A stretch of DNA of 64,000 nucleotides from NCBI RefSeq assembly GCF_902813185.1, contig NZ_LR778301.1:992001-1056000 (forward strand), in the 5' to 3' direction. Positions 1-9,424 of the stretch are shown one piece after another. Source of the DNA: Denitratisoma oestradiolicum (GTDB lineage Bacteria; Pseudomonadota; Gammaproteobacteria; Burkholderiales; Rhodocyclaceae). Position numbers and translations under genes: made by a program. The stretch's first letter is position 1. Each line of letters starts with the position of its first letter. The notes beneath the pieces were generated by a model. The model did no database searches. It was not told where the DNA came from and saw only the letters and a list, made by a program, of their open reading frames with translations.

Positions 1-1168
1 CTTCCTCTTCCAGCAGATAGCAGAGGTGATTGGAGGCGTGGCCAGGCGTATGGATCACCCGCAGGGTGGCGTCGCCCACGGGAATCCTGTCGCTGTGACG
101 CAGCACCCGATCGGGCTGGAAACTCCGGTCCTGGTAGCCGCTGGCCGGCGCAGGCATGCCCAGCAGTTCGGCTCCGGTCCTGGCCTTGAGCCGGGCCGCC
201 GCCGGGGAGTGATCGGGATGGGTATGGGTGACCAGGATGCGGCGGATCACCCCTTTGCTGTGAGTCAGCAGGTTCTCAACATGAAAGTCCATGTCCGGTC
301 CCGGATCCACCACGGTCAGTTCGTCGCCGTGGCCGATCAGGTAGGTGTTGGTACCCGGTCCGGTCATCACGCCGGCATTGTTGGCGGTGAGGCGGCGGAT
401 GCGGGTGGAGATGGGGGAGGGGGTGAAATAGGAAATATCGCTGGAGTGTTCGGTGCCCCCCTGGGCCCGGGTGTAGGCCATCACAGCGTCCGTATTCGGA
501 AATAGGGCCAGCAGTTGCAGGGTGGCGATGGTCGGATAAACCATCATCATCTTGCCGCTGGCCTGCCCGAGCAAGGCCTCATGGGGAGAGAGCCAGAGAT
601 GATCCACCAGTTCCTGGTTGTCATGGGAGGCGGTCTGGGCCTGGGGGCCGACGGCGACAAAAAAGCGCGTATCGAAACGGCGCGGCGCATCGGGAGGGGT
701 GACCCAGCGGCTCAGGTAGGCCAGATGATCCAGGGCAGGATGCAGTTGGCGTTGACGGCACAGATCCACGAATTTCAGATCGCCGGCATTGAGGCGCTGA
801 CGCAGTTCATCGTATTCCCTGGCGGGTCCCGACGTATCCAGGTCGAGCAACCTGCCCGATGAGTCCCGGGCCAGCAGCAGGCCCGACTCCTCGAAGCATT
901 CCCGGATCGCGGCAATCCAGTAAGCCAGGCCGGCCTTATCGACCTTCAGGGTGCGGTTGGCTTCCTCATGGTCGAGACCGCCCGCCGGCTGGTTCCAGAA
1001 GGAATCATGGTCCTCCTCGTCCAGGGCGCCGCCGGGGAAAACATAGGCGTCGGCGGCAAAGCTCGCTTTCTGGGTCCGCCGCATCATGAAGACCTCCAGG
1101 CCCCGATCGGTATCCCGAACGAGGATGACGGTGGCGGCGGGTTTGGGAACAGGGACTGGCTGATTCAT
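1..1168 (-). CDS. Nudix hydrolase / metallo-beta-lactamase fold fusion protein (partial, C-terminus outside window)
   Basis: The reading frame starts with ATG at 1168 and is still open at base 1, so about 389 residues are visible. The first ~220 residues form a Nudix domain: a VFPGGALDEE segment near residue 41 and a Nudix box RECFEESG near residue 87 (consensus RExxEExG). From about residue 255 a metallo-beta-lactamase fold begins, with the metal-binding THTHPDH motif near residue 312 and a further HTPGHASNH block near residue 371, as in LACTB2-type hydrolases. Nudix enzymes cleave nucleoside-diphosphate-linked or CoA substrates and LACTB2-like domains hydrolyse phosphodiesters or thioesters; the substrate here cannot be told. 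Both domains lie in one uninterrupted frame. It is transcribed away from folE2, 53 bases downstream of that gene's stop. Confidence 0.85.
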   Translation of the reverse strand, partial: MNQPVPVPKPAATVILVRDTDRGLEVFMMRRTQKASFAADAYVFPGGALDEEDHDSFWNQPAGGLDHEEANRTLKVDKAGLAYWIAAIRECFEESGLLLARDSSGRLLDLDTSGPAREYDELRQRLNAGDLKFVDLCRQRQLHPALDHLAYLSRWVTPPDAPRRFDTRFFVAVGPQAQTASHDNQELVDHLWLSPHEALLGQASGKMMMVYPTIATLQLLALFPNTDAVMAYTRAQGGTEHSSDISYFTPSPISTRIRRLTANNAGVMTGPGTNTYLIGHGDELTVVDPGPDMDFHVENLLTHSKGVIRRILVTHTHPDHSPAAARLKARTGAELLGMPAPASGYQDRSFQPDRVLRHSDRIPVGDATLRVIHTPGHASNHLCYLLEEE

Positions 1169-1221
1169 GGTGTTACCGTTGCGGAGATGGAGGCGCGAGT
1201 TCCGCTGAGGAGTCTGAACGA

Positions 1222-2031
1222 TCAGGCTGAGTTCTGCTTGTCGTGCTCGATCAGCGCATAGGCGGAATGGTTGTGGATGGACTCGAAGTTCTCCGCTTCA
1301 ACCACGTAGGCGTCAATGCGGGGCTCCGCGTTCAAGGCAGCCGCCACGTCCCGCACCAGATCCTCGACGAACTTTGGGTTGTCGTAGGCCCGCTCGGTGA
1401 CGTACTTCTCGTCGGGTCGCTTCAACAGGCCGAAGAGCTCGCAGGAGGCCTGATCCTCGGCCATGCGCACCAGTTCCTCGATCCAGACCAGGGTATTGGT
1501 GGTGGCGGTGATGGTGACATGGGAGCGTTGATTGTGGGCGCCGCGCTCGGAAATCTTCTTGGAACAGGGACACAGGCTGGTGGTGGGCACCACCACCTTG
1601 ATGGATTGCCGGTAGCGGCCTTCGGCCAGGACTTCACCGATGAAGGTGACCTCGTAGTCCATCAGGCTGGAGACCCCGGAGACCGGCGCCTCCTTGCGAA
1701 TGAAATAGGGAAAGTTCATTTCCACATGGCCGGTCTCCGCTTCCAGCTTCTGCACCATGTCCCGCAGCATGGACTCGAAGTTTTCCACGGAAATCTCTCG
1801 TTCGTTGGTGTTGAGGATTTCCACGAAGCGGGACATGTGGGTGCCCTTGAAATTGTGGGGCAGGCCGACGTACATGTTGAAGGTGGCGATCGTGTGCTGA
1901 ATGCCCTCGCTTTTGTCCAGTACCTTGATGGGATGGCGAATGGATTTGATGCCGACCTTGTTGATGGGGATTTCACGGGAGTCGGCAAAGTTCTGGACAT
2001 CCGCAATGGTCTGGGTGCCTGGGCTGTTCAT
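1222..2031 (-). CDS. folE2: GTP cyclohydrolase FolE2 (type IB)
   Basis: The product, 269 residues, converts GTP to dihydroneopterin triphosphate, the first step of folate synthesis and, in bacteria that make queuosine, of the 7-deazaguanine pathway. The conserved Cys lies in [10 protein letters not shown] near residue 154, followed by RGAHNQRS and [17 protein letters not shown], all typical of the FolE2 family and absent from FolE1. I chose ATG 2031, with AAGGA about 12 bases upstream, over an in-frame start 45 bases earlier, because the length then matches the family. queG and queF elsewhere in the window need the same pathway. FolE2 is often induced under zinc limitation, but I could not find a convincing Zur site upstream. 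Confidence 0.95.
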   Translation of the reverse strand: MNSPGTQTIADVQNFADSREIPINKVGIKSIRHPIKVLDKSEGIQHTIATFNMYVGLPHNFKGTHMSRFVEILNTNEREISVENFESMLRDMVQKLEAETGHVEMNFPYFIRKEAPVSGVSSLMDYEVTFIGEVLAEGRYRQSIKVVVPTTSLCPCSKKISERGAHNQRSHVTITATTNTLVWIEELVRMAEDQASCELFGLLKRPDEKYVTERAYDNPKFVEDLVRDVAAALNAEPRIDAYVVEAENFESIHNHSAYALIEHDKQNSA

Positions 2032-2128
2032 GAGTATTTTTTCCTTGTCTGATTCGGGGGATGATCGGCGGGCCATCGTGGGCCGGCCTTTGTTATCACT
2101 GGGAGCCTATTATATCCAACAAAAATAC

Positions 2129-3994
2129 TCAACTATTATCGGCTGCCGCTGACCCGATATGGGCACGTACTTGGACCATGATGCCTTCGGCGTCCAGACC
2201 CAGTTCCGCCAGTAGCAGGGCCGAGTCACCATGATCGATGAAGTGGTCGGGCAATCCGAGCCGAAGCAGGTGGGCCGTTGCACCACCCTGTTCGAGGCAG
2301 CGGGCGACTTCCGAGCCTGCACCACCGATGATGCTGTTTTCCTCGATGGTGACCAGCCACTCGTGGCTGGCGGCCAGCTCCCGCACCAGGGCTTCATCCA
2401 GGGGCTTGATGAAGCGCATGTTGGCCACGGTGGCATCCAGTTCCTCGGCGGCCTTGAGCGCCGGGCCCAGCAGGGCGCCGAAAGCCAACAGGGCCACGCC
2501 CTTGCCGCGGCGGCGGATTTCCCCCTGGCCGATGGGCAGAGTGGTGAGCGCGGTCTCCAGGGGGGCGCCGGGACCGCTACCCCGGGGATAGCGCACCGCG
2601 CTGGGGCCGTTGTGGCGGTAGGCGGTGGTCAGCATGCGGCGGCACTCGTTCTCGTCGCTGGGGGCCATCACCAGCATGTTGGGTATGCAGGTCAGGAACG
2701 AAAGGTCGAAGGCACCGTTGTGGGTGGCGCCATCGGCTCCCACCAGGCCGCCCCGGTCGATGGCCAGCATCACCGGCAGATTTTGCAAGGCCACGTCATG
2801 GACTAACTGGTCATAGGCCCGTTGCAGGAAGGTGGAATAGATCGCCACCACGGGTCGGAGTCCCTCGCAGGCCAGGCCGGCGGCGAAGGTCAGGGCATGC
2901 TGCTCGGCGATGCCCACATCGAAATAACGTTCTGGAAACTGCTCGGCGAAGCGCACCATGCCCGAACCTTCCCGCATGGCCGGGGTGATGCCCATCAGCC
3001 GGCTGTCTTCCCTAGCCATGTCGCACAGCCAGTCGCTGAAAACCTGGGTGTAGGTCAGCTTGCCGCTGCCCTTGCCGCCTTCAATGCCGTTGGCGGTATC
3101 GAACTTGGAGACCCCGTGGTAGAGCACCGGATCATCCTCGGCCAGCTTGTAGCCCTGGCCTTTCTTGGTCACCACATGGAGGAACTGGGGGCCCTTCAGC
3201 TCCCGCAGGTTTTGCAGCGTCGGCACCAGGCTGTCCAGGTCATGGCCGTCGATGGGGCCGATGTAGTTGAAGCCCATCTCCTCGAACAGGGTGCCCGGCG
3301 TGATCATGCCCTTGACGTGCTCCTCGACCCGGTTGGCGAACTCCAGCACCGAGGGGATGTTTTTCAGCACCCGTTCTCCGGCCCGTCGTGCGGCGTTGAA
3401 GGTCCGGCCGGAAAGTAGTCGCGCCAGATGCTTGTTGAGGGCGCCCACCGGGGGCGAGATGGACATGTCGTTATCGTTGAGGATGACCAGCAGGTTGGCG
3501 TCGATCACCCCGGCGTTGTTGAGGGCCTCGAAGGCCTGGCCGGCGGACATGGCGCCATCGCCGATGATGGCCACCACATGGCGGTCCTCTCCCTTGGCCC
3601 GGGCCGCCACCGCCATACCCAGGGCAGCGGAGATGGAGGTGGAGGAGTGGCCGACGCCGAAAGTGTCGTAATCGCTTTCGCAGCGGCGGGGAAAGCCGGA
3701 AATGCCGTCCTTCATGCGCAGCCGGGCCATGCCCTGTCGGCGGCCGGTGAGTATCTTGTGGGCGTAGGTCTGATGGCCCACGTCCCAGACCAAACGATCC
3801 GCCGGGGTATCGAAGGCGTAATGGAGCGCGATGGTCAGTTCTACCGTGCCCAGGTTCGAGGACAGGTGGCCGCCGGTCTTGGAGACCGATTGCAGCAGGA
3901 ATTCGCGGATTTCCCAGGCCAGGGCAGGGAGTTGCGACGGCTCCAGTTGGCGCAGGTCGGCGGGGGAGGCGATGGATTCGAGCAGGGGAAACAT
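2129..3994 (-). CDS. dxs: 1-deoxy-D-xylulose-5-phosphate synthase
   Basis: This is the thiamine-diphosphate enzyme that condenses pyruvate with glyceraldehyde 3-phosphate in the first step of the MEP isoprenoid pathway. The 621-residue length matches the family. The ThDP/Mg motif starts at [16 protein letters not shown] (residues 145-160) and ends at the NDNDMS segment; [10 protein letters not shown] (71-80) and [10 protein letters not shown] in the second half are family signatures. Its ATG overlaps the TGA of ispA by one base (TGATG), so translation is probably coupled and the gene is the last of xseB-ispA-dxs. folE2 follows in the same direction after 97 bases. Confidence 0.97.
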   Translation of the reverse strand: MFPLLESIASPADLRQLEPSQLPALAWEIREFLLQSVSKTGGHLSSNLGTVELTIALHYAFDTPADRLVWDVGHQTYAHKILTGRRQGMARLRMKDGISGFPRRCESDYDTFGVGHSSTSISAALGMAVAARAKGEDRHVVAIIGDGAMSAGQAFEALNNAGVIDANLLVILNDNDMSISPPVGALNKHLARLLSGRTFNAARRAGERVLKNIPSVLEFANRVEEHVKGMITPGTLFEEMGFNYIGPIDGHDLDSLVPTLQNLRELKGPQFLHVVTKKGQGYKLAEDDPVLYHGVSKFDTANGIEGGKGSGKLTYTQVFSDWLCDMAREDSRLMGITPAMREGSGMVRFAEQFPERYFDVGIAEQHALTFAAGLACEGLRPVVAIYSTFLQRAYDQLVHDVALQNLPVMLAIDRGGLVGADGATHNGAFDLSFLTCIPNMLVMAPSDENECRRMLTTAYRHNGPSAVRYPRGSGPGAPLETALTTLPIGQGEIRRRGKGVALLAFGALLGPALKAAEELDATVANMRFIKPLDEALVRELAASHEWLVTIEENSIIGGAGSEVARCLEQGGATAHLLRLGLPDHFIDHGDSALLLAELGLDAEGIMVQVRAHIGSAAADNS

Positions 3995-4872
3995 CAGAAT
4001 TTGCGTTCGACGATGTAGTCGGTCAGTTCGTGGAGCCGCCGCGCCTGGGCGCCATAGGGCACCAGGCAGTCATGGGCCTGGGCGCGCAGCTCGGCGGCCT
4101 TCTGTTTGGCCTGAGTCGCTCCCAACAGGCTGACATAGGTGGGCTTGTTGTGGGCGGCATCCTTGCCGGCGGTCTTGCCCAGGGTGGCGGTATTGGACTC
4201 GGCATCGAGGATGTCATCCACCACCTGGAACAGCAGGCCCACCCGGTTGGCGAACTGGGTCAGGCTCGCCAGGGCGGCTTCATCGGCCTGGCCGCAGTGG
4301 GCGCCCAGCAGCACCGCCGCCCGGATCAGCGCGCCGGTCTTGTGGATGTGCATGAACTCCAGCTCTTCCAGACTCAGAGCCTGGCCGGTGGCGGCCAGAT
4401 CGATGGCCTGGCCGCCGGCCATGCCACGGGAACCGGAGGCCTGGGCCAGCAGCCTGAGCATGGAAACCTGCCGGGGGGCGGCCAGGGCGGTTTCCGACAG
4501 GGTCTGGAAGGCCAGGGATTGCAGGGCATCCCCCACCAGCAGGGCGGTGGCCTCGTCGAATTCCACATGGCAGGTGGGCTTGCCACGACGCAGCACGTCG
4601 TCGTCCATGCAGGGCAGATCGTCATGCACCAGGGAATAGACGTGGATCATTTCCACCGCGCAGGCGGCTTGATCCAGCAGTTCCGGCGCGACGCCGAAAA
4701 TTTCGCCGCTGCCGTGGCAGAGCAGGGGACGCACCCGCTTGCCGCCGTCCAGGGTGGCATAGCGCATGGCTTCGTGAAGGCGGGCCGGCTCCAGGGAGGA
4801 GGCGGGCAGTAGGTGCTCCAGCGCGGATTCGATCCGCTGCTGGATGGAGGACATCCAGGCAGAAAAATCCAT
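3994..4872 (-). CDS. ispA: Farnesyl diphosphate synthase (polyprenyl synthetase family)
   Basis: The enzyme condenses isopentenyl diphosphate with dimethylallyl and geranyl diphosphate to make farnesyl diphosphate, precursor of quinone side chains, undecaprenyl phosphate and any hopanoids. The first aspartate-rich motif is DDLPCMDDD (residues 84-92) and the second DDILD near residue 219; GGKRVRPLL near 43-51 is also characteristic. At 292 residues it is of normal size. It lies 5 bases after xseB and overlaps dxs by one base, an arrangement seen in many proteobacteria. Confidence 0.95.
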   Translation of the reverse strand: MDFSAWMSSIQQRIESALEHLLPASSLEPARLHEAMRYATLDGGKRVRPLLCHGSGEIFGVAPELLDQAACAVEMIHVYSLVHDDLPCMDDDVLRRGKPTCHVEFDEATALLVGDALQSLAFQTLSETALAAPRQVSMLRLLAQASGSRGMAGGQAIDLAATGQALSLEELEFMHIHKTGALIRAAVLLGAHCGQADEAALASLTQFANRVGLLFQVVDDILDAESNTATLGKTAGKDAAHNKPTYVSLLGATQAKQKAAELRAQAHDCLVPYGAQARRLHELTDYIVERKF

Positions 4873-4877
4873 TGAGA

Positions 4878-5120
4878 TTACTGATCTTCCGGGTTGGTGG
4901 CGGAGAAACCGGCAAGTTCCCCGTTTTCGAGAATCTGGATTCTTTGTTCCGCGGCGGCAAGCTGGTTCTGACAGTATTTCAGTAGGTCCATGCCCCGCTG
5001 GTAGGCGGAGAGGGAGGCTTCCAGAGCCATGTCGCCATGTTCCATGGATTTCACCAGGCCCTCCAGTTCGGATAGGGCAGCTTCAAAACTGGCGGGGGAT
5101 TCGGGGGCTGGGACGGTCAC
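4878..5120 (-). CDS. xseB: Exodeoxyribonuclease VII small subunit
   Basis: This 80-residue protein is the small subunit of exonuclease VII, which degrades single-stranded DNA with the large subunit XseA (not in this window). It has the expected all-helical pattern: SFEAALSELEGLVKSME, then LEASLSAYQRGMDLLKYC and a heptad-rich AAAEQRIQILEN stretch. It heads the xseB-ispA-dxs operon. The Rieske oxygenase gene diverges from it across a 137-base gap that must hold both promoters. Confidence 0.92.
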   Translation of the reverse strand: MTVPAPESPASFEAALSELEGLVKSMEHGDMALEASLSAYQRGMDLLKYCQNQLAAAEQRIQILENGELAGFSATNPEDQ

Positions 5121-5257
5121 GTTGTTCGACCGAAGTCGGCTAAAGGGCGCAAAAATAGCTCAAGGTGCGCCCTCCGGTCAAATTGGCTATACTTCGCGGC
5201 CCCAAAATTTCGGGAATTTTCCCCGTTTTCGGGTTCATCTCTTGGAGCTTGGGAGTC

Positions 5258-6364
5258 ATGTCCAACATCGCGGTCAAGGGGCAGTTCGATCCTGCCGTTT
5301 CCCAGTTGCCCGTCGATTGGTATTTCGACGAAAAGATCTTCGCGCTGGAGCAACGGCTGCTTTTCGACGCCGGTCCCGGATATGCCGGCCATGAACTCAT
5401 GGTGCCCAATGTCCACGACTACCGCACCATGGAATGGCAGGACCACGGCCGCATGCTGGCGCGCCAGCCCGATGGCATCTACGACATGTCCAATGTCTGC
5501 CGCCATCGCCAGGCCATCATGTTGCAGGGAAGCGGCAACGCCCGGAATATCGTCTGCCCGATCCATCGCTGGACCTACGATGGCGGCGGACAACTGATCG
5601 GCGCCCCCCATTTCCCGGCCAATCCCTGCCTCAACCTGCACAAGCGCAAGCTGGAAAACTGGCAGGGCCTGCTCTTCGGCGGCCCCCGCTCCGCCAGTGC
5701 CGACCTGGCCGGCATGAAGGTGGCTGGCGAGTTCGATTTTTCCGGCTACAAGCTGGACCGGGTGGAGCTCCACGAGTGCAACTACAACTGGAAGACCTTC
5801 ATCGAAGTGTACCTGGAGGACTACCACGTGGCGCCCTATCACCCAGGGCTGGGCAACTTCGTCACCTGCGAGGATCTTTCCTGGCAATTCGGCGAGTGGT
5901 ATTCGGTGCAGAAGGTAGGGGTCACCACCCTGCTCAAGTCCGGCTCCCCGGCCTATGAGCGCTGGCAGAAGTCGGTGCGCGATTTCTATGGAGCCAGGGG
6001 AGAGCACCCGCCCCAGGGCGCGGTCTGGCTCACCTATTACCCCAATGTGATGGTGGAATGGTATCCCCATGTGCTGGTGGTGTCCTCTCTGATTCCCCTG
6101 AGTGTGAACAAGACCCTGAACGTGGTGGAGTTCTACTACCCGGAGGAAATCGCCGAGTTTGAGCGGGAATTCATCGAGACGGAGCAGGCCGCCTACATGG
6201 AGACCGCCATCGAGGATGACGACATCGGCGAGCGCATGGACCGGGGCCGCCGTGCCCTGATGAAGCAGGGACGCAGCGAAGTGGGGCCCTACCAGTCCCC
6301 CATGGAAGACGGCATGCAGCATTTCCACGAGTTCTATCGCCGCCTCATGGCGCCGTACCTGTAG
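5258..6364 (+). CDS. Rieske 2Fe-2S oxygenase, alpha-subunit-like
   Basis: The product has 368 residues from the ATG at 5258, chosen because GGAG lies about 10 bases upstream; an earlier in-frame ATG would add an unconserved tail read from the promoter region. The Rieske centre is C81-x-H83 and C100-x2-H103 (NVCRHR ... CPIHRW). The mononuclear iron site of ring-hydroxylating oxygenases is recognisable as EDYHVAPYH, with candidate ligands H190 and H195. A ferredoxin or reductase partner would be needed and none is adjacent. It faces away from xseB-ispA-dxs, a neighbourhood I recall as recurrent in Betaproteobacteria, so a role in modifying an isoprenoid or lipid is possible, but that is inference. 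The substrate is unknown. Confidence 0.85.
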   Translation: MSNIAVKGQFDPAVSQLPVDWYFDEKIFALEQRLLFDAGPGYAGHELMVPNVHDYRTMEWQDHGRMLARQPDGIYDMSNVCRHRQAIMLQGSGNARNIVCPIHRWTYDGGGQLIGAPHFPANPCLNLHKRKLENWQGLLFGGPRSASADLAGMKVAGEFDFSGYKLDRVELHECNYNWKTFIEVYLEDYHVAPYHPGLGNFVTCEDLSWQFGEWYSVQKVGVTTLLKSGSPAYERWQKSVRDFYGARGEHPPQGAVWLTYYPNVMVEWYPHVLVVSSLIPLSVNKTLNVVEFYYPEEIAEFEREFIETEQAAYMETAIEDDDIGERMDRGRRALMKQGRSEVGPYQSPMEDGMQHFHEFYRRLMAPYL

Positions 6365-6417
6365 TCCGTTTCCCATTTCCCCATGCCGGCCCAGGGCTGG
6401 CCCTTGTCCCGCACCCC

Positions 6418-7275
6418 ATGCAATCCCTCTGGATCGTTCTCGCCAGCCTGTTCTTCGCCTGCATGGGAGTCTGCGTCAAACTTGGCGCCGGTTTCTTTTC
6501 CACCGCCGAACTGGTGTTCTATCGCAGCTTCATTGCGCTGTTGCTGATGGCGGCCTATGTGGGACTGAAGCGCCTGCCCCTGGCGACACCCCATGTGCGC
6601 GCCCATCTGAACCGGAGTCTGGTGGGGGTGGTGTCGATGATGCTGCTGTTCGAGGCTATTGCTCTGCTCCCTCTGGCCACGGCCATGACCCTGAACTACA
6701 CCTCGCCCCTGTTCCTGGCCCTGATGCTGATGCTGTGGAGCCGGGAGCCGGTGCGGCCGGCTCTGGTGCTGACCCTGCTAATGGGTTTTGTCGGCGTCAT
6801 GTTGCTATTGCAGCCAACCTTCGAGCGACAGCAATGGATGGGTGCCCTGATCGGCCTGGGCTCGGGCATAGGCGCCGGGGCCGCCTTTTTCAATTTGCGC
6901 CGCCTGGGACAACTGGGAGAACCGGAGTGGCGCACGGTGTTCTATTTCCTGTTGATCTCCAGCCTCGTTGGATTGCTCTGGGTCATGGGGAGCGGCAGCT
7001 TTCATGTCGTCGATCTCCGTAGCGGCCTGCTTTTGCTGGGGGTGGGGGCTTTCGGCGTCGGCGGCCAGTTATGCCTGACCGTGGCCTACAAGCGGGGCAA
7101 GACCCTGATGACCGCCAACCTGGCCTATAGCGCCGTGGTTTTTTCCAGCCTGTTCGGACTCCTGTTCTGGGACGAATTGCTGCCCCTGCTCTCCTGGGCC
7201 GGCATGGCCGTGGTGATCGTCAGCGGCGTGGGCGCCACCCTGCTGGCCCATGGTCGGCCCGTGGAACCCGATTAG
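6418..7275 (+). CDS. EamA/DMT-family transporter
   Basis: The 285-residue product is almost entirely hydrophobic with about ten membrane helices arranged as two EamA repeats. In the first repeat there is a typical ELVFYRSF segment after helix 1 and LNYTSPLF; the second repeat carries ANLAYSAVVFSSLFGLLFWDE. Members of this drug/metabolite superfamily export amino acids, nucleobases or other small metabolites; nothing here fixes the substrate. The start follows the Rieske gene by 53 bases without a clear ribosome-binding site, so the two may share a transcript. Confidence 0.88.
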   Translation: MQSLWIVLASLFFACMGVCVKLGAGFFSTAELVFYRSFIALLLMAAYVGLKRLPLATPHVRAHLNRSLVGVVSMMLLFEAIALLPLATAMTLNYTSPLFLALMLMLWSREPVRPALVLTLLMGFVGVMLLLQPTFERQQWMGALIGLGSGIGAGAAFFNLRRLGQLGEPEWRTVFYFLLISSLVGLLWVMGSGSFHVVDLRSGLLLLGVGAFGVGGQLCLTVAYKRGKTLMTANLAYSAVVFSSLFGLLFWDELLPLLSWAGMAVVIVSGVGATLLAHGRPVEPD

Positions 7276-7327
7276 CCGGCTCAGGACGATTAGAATAGCC
7301 ACCGAATCCATCAACCAAGGACACAGG

Positions 7328-7672
7328 ATGATCACCATCGACCACCAGGACAATCTGGTCTCCATCGCAGTGCTGGGGGAGTTTTCCCTGGCGGATTTCA
7401 AGGAATTCGAGGAACTGGTTCTGTTCAAGGTCAAGTTCGGCGGCCAGGTGGACCTCTTGATCGACTTGACCCAGATGGCCGACTTCACGGTGGACATGGC
7501 CTGGGAGGACATCAAGTTCTCCCGCGCCCATGCCGGCGATTTTCGCCGCATCGGAGTGATTACCGACAGCCAGTGGGTCACCTGGAGCGCCTGGATCAAC
7601 CAGGCCTTTGTCAGCGCCGACCTGCGGGTTTTCGACAACGGAGCTGAAGCCCGAGGCTGGCTGGGGGCCTGA
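7328..7672 (+). CDS. SpoIIAA-like (STAS-fold) protein
   Basis: The product is a small soluble protein of 114 residues, starting MITIDHQDNLVSIAVLGEFS, resembling the SpoIIAA-like family: a beta-strand, a helix with FKEFEELVLFK, then DLLIDLTQM, and a WEDIKFSRAH helix. In related proteins the fold binds lipid or small hydrophobic ligands or acts in regulation; the role here is not known. ATG 7328 is preceded by AGGA, which favours it over an in-frame ATG 78 bases upstream inside the EamA gene. Its TGA is directly adjacent to the stop of convergent queG, with no base between them. Confidence 0.75.
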   Translation: MITIDHQDNLVSIAVLGEFSLADFKEFEELVLFKVKFGGQVDLLIDLTQMADFTVDMAWEDIKFSRAHAGDFRRIGVITDSQWVTWSAWINQAFVSADLRVFDNGAEARGWLGA

Positions 7673-8734
7673 TCAGGTTTTCCGCTGCCGGTCCAGGGCC
7701 CAGGCCACATGTTCACGTACCAGGTGGGAGGGGTGGTCGGCCCGGGCCGCCAGGGCGTCTTGAATCACGTCGTCGGGCGGAGCATTGCCCAGGCCCACCG
7801 CCAGATTACGCAGCCAGCGCTCGTGGCCGATGCGGCGGATTGCCGAGCCGGCCAGGCGTTCATTGAATTCCGTTTCGCTCCAGGCAAAGAGCTCCACCAG
7901 GGTGGCGCTGTCCAGGCCATGGCGTACCGCGAAATCCTCTTCTTGAGTAAGGGGGGCGAAGCGGTTCCAGGGGCAGCATAATTGGCAGTCGTCGCAGCCA
8001 TAGACCCGGTTGCCGATCAGGGGGCGCAATTCCACAGGAATGGCGCCCTTGAGCTCTATGGTCAGGTAGGAGATGCAACGCTGCGCGTCCACCCGGTAGG
8101 GGGCGACGATGGCGCCGGTGGGGCAGGCATCGATGCAGGCCCGGCAGGTGCCGCAGTGGTCCGCCACGGCGGGGCTGGCCGGTAGGGGCAGATCGGTGAA
8201 TATCTCCCCCAGGAAAAAGTGTGAGCCTGCCTCCCGGTTCAGCAGCAGGCTGTGCTTGCCGCGCCAGCCCAGGCCGCTACGGCTGGCCAGTTCCACCTCC
8301 AGCACTGGCGCCGAATCCGTGAACACCCGGTAGCCGAATTCCCCCACCCGTGCCGAGATGCGATCCGCCAGCCTTTGCAGGCGGTTGCGCAACAGCTTGT
8401 GGTAGTCCCGCCCCAGGGCGTAGCGGGAGAGGTAGGCGCGCCGGCCATCGGCCAGATTGGCCTCGGCATCGGCGGCCCGGGGCAGGTAATCCATTCGTGC
8501 CGTGATCACGCTGCGGGTCCCAGGCACCAGCTCCGCCGGCCGTGCCCGTTTCAGGCCATGGCTGGCCATATAATCCATCTCGCCGTGATAGCCGGTTTCC
8601 AGCCAGGCCGTGAGTCCGGCTTCGGCCTCGGTCAAGTCAATGTCGCTGATGCCGATGGCGGCGAAACCCAGTTCCCGTCCCCAGTGCCTGATTTCTTCCG
8701 CCAATAAATTCCAGTCATGCATACCGCTGATCAT
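7673..8734 (-). CDS. queG: Epoxyqueuosine reductase
   Basis: QueG is a cobalamin-dependent iron-sulfur enzyme that reduces epoxyqueuosine to queuosine in tRNA, the last step of that modification. The 353-residue protein carries one [4Fe-4S] motif CGTCRACIDACPTG (Cys 194, 197, 200, 204) and a second set at CDDCQLCCPWN (Cys 247, 250, 253) together with Cys 220, plus the N-terminal ELGFAAIGISDIDL segment. A C-terminal HEAT-like stretch follows. A second in-frame Met lies at residue 5, so the start may be 12 bases later. It diverges from tsaE-amiC; in E. coli queG and tsaE are also neighbours. folE2 and queF in this window act earlier in the same pathway. Confidence 0.95.
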   Translation of the reverse strand: MISGMHDWNLLAEEIRHWGRELGFAAIGISDIDLTEAEAGLTAWLETGYHGEMDYMASHGLKRARPAELVPGTRSVITARMDYLPRAADAEANLADGRRAYLSRYALGRDYHKLLRNRLQRLADRISARVGEFGYRVFTDSAPVLEVELASRSGLGWRGKHSLLLNREAGSHFFLGEIFTDLPLPASPAVADHCGTCRACIDACPTGAIVAPYRVDAQRCISYLTIELKGAIPVELRPLIGNRVYGCDDCQLCCPWNRFAPLTQEEDFAVRHGLDSATLVELFAWSETEFNERLAGSAIRRIGHERWLRNLAVGLGNAPPDDVIQDALAARADHPSHLVREHVAWALDRQRKT

Positions 8735-8818
8735 AACGTTCTAAGCCGGCCAAGCTGGAATCAAACAGGAAAAGTTTCGATGAAGAAAGGTGCTGGCTGG
8801 CCACAAAAGCAGAAAAAG

Positions 8819-8886
8819 GTTCGCCCCCTCCCATCCTCCCCCTCTTCGGGGGGAGGTGACGATATTGGCTCGCTGCGCTCGAATAT
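8819..8886. repeat. GC-rich intergenic palindromic repeat between queG and tsaE
   Basis: A CTCCCCCT / GGGGGGAG hairpin is followed by GGCTCGCTGCGCTCGAA. The reverse complement of the latter resembles GAGCGTAGCGA sequences seen beside C-rich palindromes near 34960, 53930, 56025 and 56115, which suggests one dispersed family. It lies in the 168-base gap shared by the divergent queG and tsaE promoters; nothing else was recognised in the gap. Confidence 0.55.
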
Positions 8887-8902
8887 TTGACTTGCCGTTC
8901 CA

Positions 8903-9424
8903 ATGGACTATTTCACGGTGACGCTGGAACTTCCGGATGAAAACGCCACCCTGAATTTAGGGGGTGCCCTGGCCCGTGTGCTGGTGCCAGGGTTGCTGAT
9001 ACGCCTGGACGGGGACCTGGGGGCCGGCAAGACCACCCTGGTACGGGGCATGCTCCAGTCCCTGGGTTACAAGGGAAGGGTCAAAAGCCCCACCTACACG
9101 CTGGTTGAAGTTCATGCGGTTTCTGGATTAAACTTGTATCACTTTGATTTTTATCGATTCAACCAAGCTGAAGAATTTCTGGATGCGGGTCTCGACGAAT
9201 ACTTTGCCGGCACGGGCGTCTGTCTGGTCGAATGGCCGGACAAGGCCGGCCATTACCTGCCAGCCGCGGATCTGCGCATCGGCCTGGAAGTGGTCGGAGA
9301 GGGGCGTCACGCCTTTATTTCGGCCATCTCGGAAAGGGGGCGATCATGTCTGACAGACCTGATGAATTCGCTACCCGGGGGCTGGGCCGTCGGGATGTCC
9401 TCAAGTTTGCCGCCGCCAGCCTGA
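8903..9424 (+). CDS. tsaE: tRNA threonylcarbamoyladenosine biosynthesis ATPase TsaE
   Basis: TsaE is the P-loop ATPase that with TsaB and TsaD makes the t6A modification on ANN-decoding tRNAs. The Walker A motif is GDLGAGKTT at residues 37-45, followed by SPTYTLVE and the diagnostic LYHFDFYRF segment. The protein has 173 residues, about 15-20 more than typical, because its end runs 79 bases into amiC in a different frame. The tsaE-amidase order matches the E. coli yjeE-amiB neighbourhood, although mutL does not follow here. Confidence 0.93.
   Translation: MDYFTVTLELPDENATLNLGGALARVLVPGLLIRLDGDLGAGKTTLVRGMLQSLGYKGRVKSPTYTLVEVHAVSGLNLYHFDFYRFNQAEEFLDAGLDEYFAGTGVCLVEWPDKAGHYLPAADLRIGLEVVGEGRHAFISAISERGRSCLTDLMNSLPGGWAVGMSSSLPPPA

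Noticed and set aside
26..1261. Several plus-strand frames at the beginning of the window
   Set aside because: They are shadows of the minus-strand Nudix/metallo-beta-lactamase gene, which stays open to the window edge and shows both catalytic motifs.
1243..2052. A 269-codon plus-strand frame opposite folE2
   Set aside because: It mirrors folE2 and lacks a ribosome-binding site or family resemblance.
2077..2128. Possible Zur operator before folE2
   Set aside because: The gap has AT-rich words but no dyad resembling the Zur consensus.
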